In this document: positions 24,325-36,300 of the stretch, in pieces
Numbering within the stretch: position 1 is the stretch's first letter
Layout of the letters: every line of letters begins with the position of its first letter
Source: Synchiropus splendidus
Taxonomy: Eukaryota; Chordata; Actinopteri; Syngnathiformes; Callionymidae
DNA length: 64,000 bases
NCBI RefSeq assembly: GCF_027744825.2
Contig: NC_071334.1
Location: forward strand, 43,129,437-43,193,436
Direction of reading: 5' to 3'
Notes under the pieces: model-generated
What the model was told of the DNA's origin: nothing
The model's input: the letters and a program-made list of their open reading frames with translations, nothing else
Database searches by the model: none
Program-made: the position numbers and the translations under genes

Positions 24325-27300
24325 TTAAGTCTGCGGATCAGCTTTCTCAGTCAAACCAATGTAGGTTCCATTCTGTCCGTCGTCCTTTTCCTTGTCGGTG
24401 ACGGGAGAGTAGGATGTGTTGTCTTCAGTCTTGGTCTGCAATGATTGATGTAAAAAAGAAAGAAGATCTAGAAAGCAGTCAACTTGAATGTTCACACAAA
24501 AATACTCAATGTATCCATATTCGTTTGTTGAGAATAGAGAATACCAGTACTGCAAAAGGTACGTGAATGCAGAACATTTTAGCAAAAGGAAAAACAAAAA
24601 GTTTAAAATCTGCGGTCTAACATGATCAAATCTTCCAAATTCAATACAGTACAAGTTCTAGTGTTTAGTGTTACTGAATTGCAAAGTATCAGCCATTGTT
24701 TTACTTTGAATAAAACGTGCCATAAATTTATCAGGTAAAAATGGTGTCTACAAAGCATGAAGTTCATAGAACCATTTTATACTAACTGAGGAAGTATACT
24801 TGAAGTTTACGTTTGACATACTACCTTTGAAGCACTTACACTGAAATATACGTAATAAAATGAACTTTAAGTGTACTACTTTTTTCTTAAGGATTTTAAG
24901 TATATTATTGAGGTAATCCAGAAGGAAGCTATGTTAAGAATAATGGGAGTGCTTCAATGAGGGTAGTAAACATTTGTTATTATAGTTAGATAATATAATA
25001 ACAGTATCTAACTATAATAACAATTGCTCTGATATTTTCTGCGGTCAACCAGAGCTGATATGTATTGTAGTATGAAGACATTAGTTGATGATGTACTAGG
25101 GTTCAGCTAGTACATCATCAACTAATGTCGTTGGTTCAGCAGCTTCGGTCGGAGGAAAAATATTCATTGATATTTATGACAGCCAAATTTAATATGGTCT
25201 CTCAACAGCAGCTGTATACAGCTGGGAGCTGAACGTGCACTACTTTGAATGGTACACTACATTGTTACAATTTTGCACTGGTAGTATACTTCTTGTACAC
25301 CTACTGAATACTTGATGTTCCACTTTGGTCCGAAGAATTATAACATTAGTATACTTTCTGGTAAACTACTAGTATATGATCTGGAGTATACTTGTATACT
25401 GTTGTAAGTATACTTAATAAAATGAACTTCATGTATACTAGTCTTTACTAAGGGTAATGCAGCTGCAGGCAACTGACATTCCTTGCAAAAGAAATGATAC
25501 AATGTTATTTGTATTTGCTGCAAGTTTACATTCAACATTTAACTAGAAGTGTAGACTTCAGGGCAGCTCGGGGCGGAAGCATGTTAACCCTTGTTACTAC
25601 TACTTGTCTCGGTTTAGCCTTCCTCGGTCTCCTGAAAGACACCATCCAGCCTCTGGCCCCTTGGCAAACTACACATCCGGAGAGTGTGAAGTTATGTGAT
25701 GGAGAACTTCTGATGTGGACTTGTTGCAGTGTTTCGCTCTCTTGTCTTACTCAGTTGGCTTGGTTCAAGGTTAGTCATTGCAGGACATGTTGTGACATCA
25801 TTGTTGTAACAGGAAGATTATTTCCATGGTGTTGCAATGACAACGTCCAAAAAAAGAGATGTGGGTAAAGCAGAGTGTGCAGCAAAAAATAGCAGTGTTA
25901 AGGAAGTGCAATTAAGAAGACCAAAACTTACAGAATATATAGGTTTGGTAAACACAACACGCTTTGCTTCATTCTGCATGGAGAAAGAAAGCATAAGGTC
26001 ATGCACACTGCCATTAGTGTTCATTAAAGCAAGATGAGAAATGAATTAGGCAGCAAGCAGGGCGTTAATATGAAATTCCACCAGACGTGCACACCTTTTC
26101 CTTCCTGGCACGGATGAGGAGGACTATCAGCACAGCCAGCATGATGGCACCCAGTCCCACGAAGATGAGAGGCAGGTTTGGAACAAGATCTACAATCTTC
26201 AGCAGCTTCTGGACTCTGGCCGCAGACGCTTCGTCAATGACCACGCTCTGGGAGGAAGGAAGAACATTCATTCATACTTATGACAGCCACAGTTCATATG
26301 GTCTCTCAACAACAGGTTTTACCTCATTAATGAACATGACCGGGAAGACGGTTTCCTTCAGTTTTCTGGTTAACCTGCATGAGAGGAAATATAAAAGAAG
26401 TTGCTTCACAGGGCAGAGAGAAAATGTCATCCTTTTACTCACGGCAATCCACCGATCTTCTCAATCAAGACATTAACTTGAGCTCGCTTGTTGGCACGAA
26501 CAATCACGCCGGTGGTCTACAACCAAAAGCAAAAATAAGTCAATGAATAATAAATGAAATTCCGTTGAAATTCAACTAAGGCAACGCAGCTCCATTACGT
26601 AGTTGTATCCTTACACCACTAGGGGGTGTTGTCTCACGTTTTATAAACGAGAGCTGGCGTTGCCATGCGTGATCATGCCAAGCTTCACTGCTGCTAATAA
26701 TAACCGCAAAATGAGGTTATTAGAGGGGAACACACGTTCTTACCGGGTTAAGATCAATGTACGTCTGGTGGTGCTCTCTCTGTGGTGCCATTCCGCCGAT
26801 AGCATCTATGTATTTGTTGTCAGCCAAGTAGAAGTGTGGAAAAGATGCGACCACAGGGGCACCTTGTCCAAGAGAACAGAGCTTACCGTTAGCTATAGAA
26901 AATGTACTTTTGAAGTGGAGCAAAGAAAAACAACATTACAGATTGATTGTCTGGCTTGCTAGCAAGATAAGAGATTCCTTTGCAATTCGGATTTATTATC
27001 ATTTTAATTAACAAATGGAAGAAGACAAGACAAGACATTATTTGGACTGAAATATTATTCACATTTATTGATTATTATTATTAATGTGATAAATATTATT
27101 TTTTTCCCTCTCCATTCAGATTAATGTTTCACAGATTAAAACACTTATTATTCATCAACATAAACAAATCAGACAATTTCCATCTCTCAAATAGCATCAC
27201 AAACTCACAAGGCATCTACATTTATTACGCCATTTATCATGTAGCCATCACGTCCACAAAGAATCAGAATATCAAGATCTACTATATTTTCGCATTAAAC

Positions 27301-30300
27301 AATGTATTTATTCTTCACCTTTTCACCACTTCAAAGCAACTTTAATCTCCTTGGTTTGTGTGAAACTTTTGAGCTCTATCGAATGCTGACAGTTTGGTAA
27401 ATGATAGTTACAGTCATTAACATGTATCTCCATCTCTATGCCTACAATTGATTTTGAATTGTTCGATAGATAAGTATAACATAGCCTCAGTAAAGAAGTA
27501 CAGGGTGATCTGAATTGCAGATGTGCCCCAGGTCAGTCTTAATGGGGTCAAGCACAAACGTGCTCCAGGGGAATGAATAGGGCTGATCTTTTTCTTGGCT
27601 GACTCGCTTATTTCCTTCCACACATTGTTTTGCTGTGCATCTGGATTGTACATGTTCAATCACAACACAAGTTGTCGACCTTTGCGACATCCGTGAGTCT
27701 AAACAAGGTCAGAATCTGTCACAGTCAAACAGCTGAAGTGGGGCAGAGGTGAAGACTTTCCTGGCTTGACCCGGCTGGAGTGACAACCCCAAGGTGAATG
27801 AGAGGTGAAACACATATTCTTACTAGGACTGAATGGGCACAATCTGTGAAATATCAAAAGAAATATTTATGTCATGAGAGACTTGATTTCAGTCATGGCT
27901 TTGGCAGGTTCTAAAAATGCAATCCAAAATCTTTTCACAATTACATTTTGTCTAATGAATCCATATATCAATGAAAGTCTCTTCATGAAGTTTCTGTCCA
28001 ATTTTCTTCAAATGTGACTCCAAATGAACCCAAAGCTGATTTTCAGTTCAGTTTCAACTGAACTCCTATCTTCCTTAAAGGTGTCTTTGTCGCTCTTCTA
28101 TGTGCCACTTCAACACTGGAACAATGGATGACCATTCTGAGAGAGTTCACCAGCAAACTCCTCCGGCAACAATGGACTGCAACACTCACTCACAACTGAG
28201 TTTGATCTTTTCTCCACCTTATCATGTAGTTAGATGAACCGTTTTTTAATGACGGCTGAGTTAAAACGAAACGATTATATCATGCAAAGGAACTGGCTGA
28301 GTCAACTTTGCAAATCAATGGAGAGGAGGAACTGGTTTTGTTATGGAAGTAATGGCAAGGTAATGTTTGTTGGAATCAAGGCCACAAATCAGAGGACCCA
28401 GCTTAGCTGACCCAGTCAGTCAATCTCTGATGGTGGGTTGTTTTGGGGAGGGGCACAGAGCGTTGTGGGTTGCGGGGATCAGCCACATGATCGCCTATGT
28501 TCCTCTTGCCCAATATAGACCTGGATGTTGCAACTGCGTTCTACGCACGTAGCAACTAAATATCTCTTTGGAGATGTTTTTTTTAACAATAGGACAAGAA
28601 CCTTTGGTGAAAATCAAATAATGGGAGGAAATGAGCAGCACTGCGGACTTCTGCATTCCTGGCTTTTCTATGATTATTTTGTTTTTGGCACCAGCAATGT
28701 AACACTTAATGGGAATTGTGCATATATTGTACAATATTAATATTGTTGGAATTGCACAATGTGCTACAAATAAATAAGTTATTTACAGATGGAGGATGCT
28801 GAGTGAAGAGAGTGCGGTTGAGTGTGCGTGAGAAAGAGAAGTTACAGGTGCAGCACAATGGCCTGAGCAGCTGTTGTAACTTATTACAGGGTTCATGGTC
28901 AGACGGAGGAGGCTGGAAAGTACCATCTTCTCCAGAGCTGGTCCTGATAAGAGCCACCTGGGTCCGCAGGAGGGGAACGTGCCCTGAGATCGTTGCCATG
29001 GTTACGAGGGAACCAGCGACCGGCACTGGTGTCAACGGCTAAGGACCAATCAGCGGTCAAGACCTCAGACAGTTTTTTGTCGCTCTACCGGACCACTGCT
29101 AAGGCTAAGTCAGGTGTAGCTGCTGAGCCAGTATTCTGCTTTTGTATTAGACTCCTCTGTCAGGGAATACATTTCTTGGATGTCAGTTGTTGGTTTCTTG
29201 GTTGTCATTCTCACGAGTAAACGGACGTGGAAGTACACAGGAGGTGTATTTCCAACACACTGTAACAAAGTCAATGATGACTTTATAAAAGACTTTTATA
29301 AGCTTTTATAATCCCCACAGCCATGGGTTCTGGGTCCCACACTGAGGAATGTGAAAGTGATTATATAAATATAAAAAAAAAAAAAGGTGCACAAGCTGAC
29401 GACTACCTTTCCGACAGGGGCTGACTTTCAGAAGTCCGGTTCCCAGGCACTCCGAGGGGGTGATGCAGAAACCCTCGTTGGCCGGGTTCTCGTCTTTGCT
29501 GGCTAGAACGGAGCGTGGGGGTGTGAAGCGGTAGGCTGTGACTCCTCTAACCTCCACCTCTTTCTCAAACTCCATGTAGATTGACCTGTAGGGAGAAGCA
29601 TGAGCACAATGCTGGAATACATTGCTTGGCCACACTAATATTTTGAACTTGGCAAAGCTGGTTCTTGTTTTTTGTCTACTACAGAGCCATTGCTTTTGCC
29701 CGGACAATAGGCGCCAGACCTCCCCAGAGAGATAATGGCACAGACGTCTTTATCGGGCCGGAGTAGATAGCATGCATCAATCATTACAGTGTTTCCGAAG
29801 CCGTAGCGGCCAACGTCATCATTCCACCCGTTTGTTGAGACATCAAAGGAAAACCAACCAACAGATAGTATCTGGAAGTGTACAACATGAAACAAATCCC
29901 TGTGCTCCTGAGGTGGCAGCCAGCAGTGAGATTGCAGCAAACACTCTATTATTATTACTTTATTATTATTATGATATAGTTTGCCTACATCTAGTGCCAT
30001 GAGCCATGAACTTGTTTGTTAAAACTCCCAACGGAGTGCTCAATCAGTCGACGGCATGTGGAAACAATGTGGTGCGTTGATGAAATTCCCTCAACACTAG
30101 TCAGCTACTAAAATCACATCGATAACAGATGACTGACAACTTCCAAGAGAAGTGTATTATTATTATTAGCTGTTGCTTGTTTGGTAAGCTGTCCACGGTT
30201 GTCCGTGAGAACAAAAGAGCTATACAGTGTCAGCCAAGTGGCCAGGGGGACTCAGCCCTCAGCTACAGAGCCACTAATCATGCAACAATACTGTACTGAC

Positions 30301-33300
30301 CTTTCCCTTGACATCCATGACAAAGGACAAGTGCAAGAGAGGATTCTGCCACAAAAAAGCTTAAAACACATAATTTAATCCTTCCTACCGTTAAGTACAT
30401 GTCAGAAAAGAAAGGTCTTGCTGCTGTGGGGACAGTAAAAAAATCCAAACTAAAATGATTCAAAAGTCCTTTCCCAGAACAAATGGGCCCAGGGCCCATT
30501 CAAGTAATAGAACCGATTCATGACTTTTGATTTCATTTGTGATCAATAACCATATTAAATCTAATTAAATGGTAACAAACCAAAACCTTGTAAAGTGACA
30601 TAAAACCATGTGATCATTGCAAAGATATTTATTTGTCATTGAAAAGTCCAACCAGCAGCAGAACCAGGTGCAAGTCATATTTATCATAAAACAAAGAAAA
30701 TACTTGATGCTGTAGAGACTGTAGAGAAAATTATAAACACTGAATAAAATAAATATAATAAAACCAGAATTTAGATATACAGTATTCTGTTTAAAACTGA
30801 TGATAGGAAAGAAATTTGATTGGTATGTTAAGATTTTAGATGAGAAATTAATGTTATTAGAGCAGGACATTCAGCCTTCCAGTTCTTGAATACTCAATTA
30901 ACACTTTTATTCACCTTGTTTTGCTTGAATTCTCCATGTTCTTAAAAATTATTAGTTAGAGAAACTTGATATTTTTCCATCTCTTCAAATGACACCACAT
31001 GGATGTATATTGGCAGTAGTGTACATTATACACAGCTTGGACACTAATCTGTTTCTTTCTTTGTTCCTTACCAGCCGCTTATTTCCAACCTGGTATACAG
31101 AGACAAAATAAGAATTATTCTTACCTCAGATAGTTTCATGTTTCTGATGTGCGGTTTTTGTCAATTGTACGTTTAACTAAACAAACACATACTCTCAAGA
31201 TATTTAGATTGTATGTTAAAAGGCAGGGTTGGTCTTGTCAGTTGTCAGCAATTTGTCAACTTAGTTTCGGCTGCTCAGCTGTTCCTGTGATGACCGCCAA
31301 ATACTGTCAGGTCATCTTTAGTCCAACTGGAACAAAGTTCACAAGACTTCTCTAAATACATTAGTAAGCATCAATATAAAATAGTGTGAAGTAAGTAGCA
31401 TATTATTTTTTTTTATTATTATTATTATGCATTTAAAAATATTAATAACTCGCAAATAACCTACTGGGGTCAAGTCAGTAGCATATTACGATTATCATTA
31501 GCACTAATACGCTACCAGTAATTTTGCTTGGTCACATGACCAGAGGTCAACACTTCCTCTTGAGACATGCTAAAAACAGGAACAGGACAGGGACCCTTCC
31601 CTGTATTCACAACACTAATTGTCCGGCATGAAGTCCTGCGGGGGCAAGTAGGTGAAAGTGTAAACACGGGGGAGCTTTGACACACAGCCAATCACAGTCA
31701 AAGGTAGATCCGCACCACTCATCCCAGACTGTTGACACAATCAATATAGTGGAGGTGTAGGCACCATCCATGTTCCACATTTGATGGTGCCACAAATTTG
31801 AAGGCCATCAGGGACGAAAGCTGAATTTACAGTCATGAAATACTGCTTACTGTTTTAAACTCATAATACTCAGCTAAAAAAAACAGTTTTTGGTCCACCA
31901 CAGCAATCTTAGAAATGTTGTGTTGATCAAATTAAACCTATGAGAGAGAAGAAGCTCTCGAAGAGAAGCCCACAGCAGAATGGCACAGTGCTGGGAAAAG
32001 CCGAGGAGCTGAACTTTTTGCTGACATCAGAGAAACACTCCCTGACATGTGGGAGTCAGACTCCCTTCAGCAGATTATCTGAGCATATGTGGGTCAAATG
32101 AGAGGGCTGAATGAAAGAGGGAATGGCATTTAGGGCCAAGGCGGGTGAGACTGAGCAAAACCTGAAGACAGCAGGCCATATGCAGCCGGACAGATAGTTC
32201 TCTGCTTGATAACGTCTTGATACATTAGTGCTGACACAGATTTGAAACCCACAGAATGACGTATGGTCTTTCATATCAGTAAGTGTCAGTGAGTAACTGT
32301 CAACATACAGTAACAGATCATCAAGTCTTGCTTAACTTAACTTTCCATTCTATTGCTTTTTAGCTCCTTCAGTTTTCCCCTCCCTACGCAATGTGGCTCC
32401 CACATGACCAGTGTAGTGTTGTCTAATAGAATTGTGGTCTGCCTGAGCCTCTTGAGAGCAAAACCATGGACTTACACTTCAAGTGCTTTGATGTGAGGAC
32501 AGCCACCCCATGGTTATTGTGGCTTATGGGATGAACACTACTTCCAGGAATATCTGCCTTTATTGATCACTTGAAAATTCTAGGGGATTTGTCTTGGGTT
32601 GAAAAAAAACAAAAAGTTAATCTATTAATAGTTAAGTAAATGTCTTAAACATGATTCCTGGGAGTTTTTCCTTCACTCCCATGCTCTGCTGGATGCCTTT
32701 CCACTTTGCTGCCTAAAATATTCTTCCAACATTCTTCTCAAAGTTTCCCTTGAGGCTTTCTATCAAACCAGATGTAAGCTTTTTTGTAACCCCTGATGTT
32801 TAGAAAAACATCAGCTGCTGTGGGAATGGAAACCGCACCTACAATGAAATTTTCATTCAACCAAGACTCGAGTCCCAATCACAGAATCCGGACAATTTAA
32901 GGAGTGGAGTACATGAAAGCTCTGGCTCACAACAGGCAGGGTCATTTAACCACACCTGTTACCTACAAACATATAAAATTGACATTAGTTCAAACGTTAA
33001 CTTTAGTTACTCTGAGGAGAATTATTATCTCTTATGCCTCTCGCGCAGGGGTGTCCAAACTGGTCCTCAAGCACAGTAGGTGCAGGTTCACACAACTTCA
33101 ACAACCAAGGTTGCGGGGACTGATACCAGATAACCAGATGGTTGTGAATTTAGTGCCGCTTGTTTCCACTGACACCTGATTGGTTAAAAAGTCTGATTGA
33201 CGGTGTTATGATTGGTTAAAAAGTCTGCTTGACGGTGTTGTTTTCTCTCATGCTTTTATTTTGTTATTCTGTTCGGTTCAGTGTTTCCGTTTCCTTGTTT

Positions 33301-36300
33301 TTCCCCAGCTTTCCGAGCTACACGGCTGGGACTCATTTGCAAATCAAGCCCCTCATGGATTTCAGCACATCGGTTCCAGCTCATGTCGCCAGACGGTTGC
33401 TCTGCGTCCTCCCGGTAAATTCTCTCTCGGCCCTCGCTTCTATCGTGCTCCTGTATTTCTAAATTCTGCGTGCTTGATGTTTTCTTTCAGCCGCCTCTTT
33501 AGTTACTCTCGTTCCTCTGTTTTCGTTGTATTGCTTCTTGATGCTGTTTGTTTTATTTAGACTCACCTTTTCTGTTTTTCTGTGTTATAGTTATACCACC
33601 GAGCACTTTTTGTTACTTGGGCCACGTGAGCAACCTCCGAGTGCATTTTCCGTTGTCCCCCTAAGTCAATCTTATTCGCCTGTTTTCTGTTTCAGGTTCT
33701 TCCCTGCCCCTGCTCGTATTTCCTCACTCCGCGTTTTGGTGTTGACATCCTTGGTTCATCGATTCTGTTCATCCTTTGTGTTTACATTATTAAAATAAAT
33801 TGTTAAAACTGCCCTTGCTCTCCTGAGTCATCGGTAAACCTGCATTTCAGCTACTGGGTTCAATCTCCTTGACAGGCCATGACTGACGGGTTCCAATAAA
33901 AATCTGCGTCCACTGCTGCCCTTTCAGGAACAGTTTGCCTGCTGTCCGAATCATGAACAGTGCATAAAACTGCACTCGACAATGCAACTCAACAATGACA
34001 ATGGACATTGTACGACATCTGGTGCTCTTTGATTATGACGCTCGCATTCTAATGTTCTATTTTGCAGCAGGAAATGAATTGGAAAACCTGATTTGACATT
34101 TAGTAAGCAAAGTCAGTTGTCCAGTTTGTCCACTGAGCGGCAGCATCTAAAATGCCAGGGGAACCGCATCCAAACCTCCAACTGTCCATCAGGAAAAAAT
34201 AATGTAATCAACACGTTGGAACAGCTGTTTGAGTTGTTCTGTTAACAAACTTACAACACAATAATAATGAAATAATATTCTGATAATAATGTGATTTTGA
34301 AAGGCACTTAAGCACCACTGCTGATCTTTTGACTAGACACAACCAACCCGCCAAAGACACCAGATTGAGGCAGAATGTTTTTCACCCTACCTGCAGAGGT
34401 CCGGGGTGAAGACGTAAAGGCGCTCATTCTTTTCAATCAGGGGATGGAAGGCACTTCCATCAGAGCCATTAATACTGTTGCTTTGGTTCGACGTCCAGAA
34501 GGTCAGTTGGCTGCAGAAGATGTTAAAACATTTTACTTGTCACCAGTTTAAAATGCAGCTGAAAGGTCTATTTCAAGGACAGGGGTCACTTTGGTTGTCA
34601 CTGAATGTTATGTACAAAGCTATGCATGTCAACACAATTATCTAATCAATCTTAACAACACAAAATTACAGCCAAGTGTTTTGAAGATCAAACACCAATT
34701 TATCAGAAAATCGCCAATCCCAGAAGTGAAAATGTAGTTAGAGACAGCAAGGAAACAGACCATAAAATAGGATAAGAGGGGTCAGATAAAACCCACTAAG
34801 GCATTCTTGGTATCAGGATGTCCTAGTCTGACCTCCTAACCGGAGGCAGTAGCCTACAGACAACAATACCATGCTGAACTTGTTAGTGCGCTCATGCTAC
34901 TGTGAAACGGGGAATGGTTTAGAACCAGATGTTTCTTCAAGCTCTGTCTGAAAACATTGAACATGTGGGGAACCACATGACCTTACCTATCACCTTTCCA
35001 TGTCGCTACGCGTCCATAGTCCATGTAGTTCTGCATTCCAGTGTGGTAGACGAATTCTCCACTGTGACTTCCATTTTTCTAAATGGATCCAATGTCGTCA
35101 GTACAATTCATTTATTAGTGTTGGCAAAACAGCCCATCTTATACATCAATGACAGTTAATCTAGTCAATGAAGAACATCACCTTTTTGTCATATTTTGTA
35201 AAAAGCTGGAGCTCATTTGAATAAATCTATAAAGACGTAAGTGAGGAAATAGAGCGGGGAAGCAGGATGAAATAGAAATACAAATTTGTGGGATGCGTTT
35301 GTTTCCTTTGTTGTTTTTCACTCGTTCTAAACGTCTACATCCTGTTCACAGTCGGAGAAGCTATCTTGGATTGCGAACTCTGGTTGGTGAGAATTCTCCC
35401 ACCTTCCAGTTGGGGCGCCACTGTGGGGGCAGAGCAGAAAATGTCCCAGTTCCGAGGACAACTGGAACGCAGTATTAATGCTACCCTGGCTGCAGTTTGC
35501 AAGCACTCAAACGGACAAGAAACACGAGTTAGAGGGAGAAATTATTAAAAAACACTGAAAGTCCCTCAAAGAGATTCAAATGGACCAATCCATCAATAGA
35601 TTTGGAATGAGTGGACTGGTGTTAACCATTTATCAGTACAGTACCAAGCCTATGCTTTTAAGTTTCTGCTTGCCTTATGCATAAGACCGAACACTGGCTC
35701 CACATCTGGATTGGTGAGAGCTACTTTACTCAGCAAGGGGTCTTGATATCCCCACAGCAAATCATTCACAGTGAGAGTGGTGAAAGGTTGAGATCCAAGA
35801 CCGGCCATCATGAAGGCCAACGCAGAAGCCTTGAAGAAGCTTGACTTCACTGTTGACATCACCGCCTTGAGATGAAAACAGGAAACACAATTACTCAAAC
35901 TCAGAACGTTTCCGTATGGAGCGTCCAACTCACCCAAGCAGGTATGTTGACAGTGACGATTGTGTCCTCAAACGGGTCCCCGACAGACTTGTCTCGCAGG
36001 AAAACAAAGCTTTTCACGGTGTAAGCAGACACCTTTTGACTATTTTCCACCATGCTGACATTATCTTTATACCTGTACTCCCTGTAGAGAACAATGCATC
36101 CAAATGATCCAGAGGTTGTTGTTTCTATGATGTTGCTAACAATTTTAGACCATTCAAGTACAACTTATCACACTCAATTCAGGGTCACCGGGGAGTACTA
36201 CAATAAGTTTCTTTTCATAAAACACTCACCATGGAAAAGAAGAATTCCTCCCTGCCAGCGCCCCCTAGTAGTGATTGGTCAAAGGTGAAACTTGTAATTT

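Larger units (their letters stand above)
24780..25445. repeat. Repeat block with GTATACTT-type motifs, SCARB2 intron 11
   Basis: The block carries many AGTATACTT-like words. Two direct stretches share AATAAAATGAACTT (near 24855 and 25415) with similar flanks. It resembles a repetitive element, but I could not define its ends. Confidence 0.5.

Noticed and set aside
28750..29260. Possible LTR ending near AACACACTGTAACA in SCARB2 intron 7
   Set aside because: No matching second end, target duplication or retroelement gene; not supportable from one copy.
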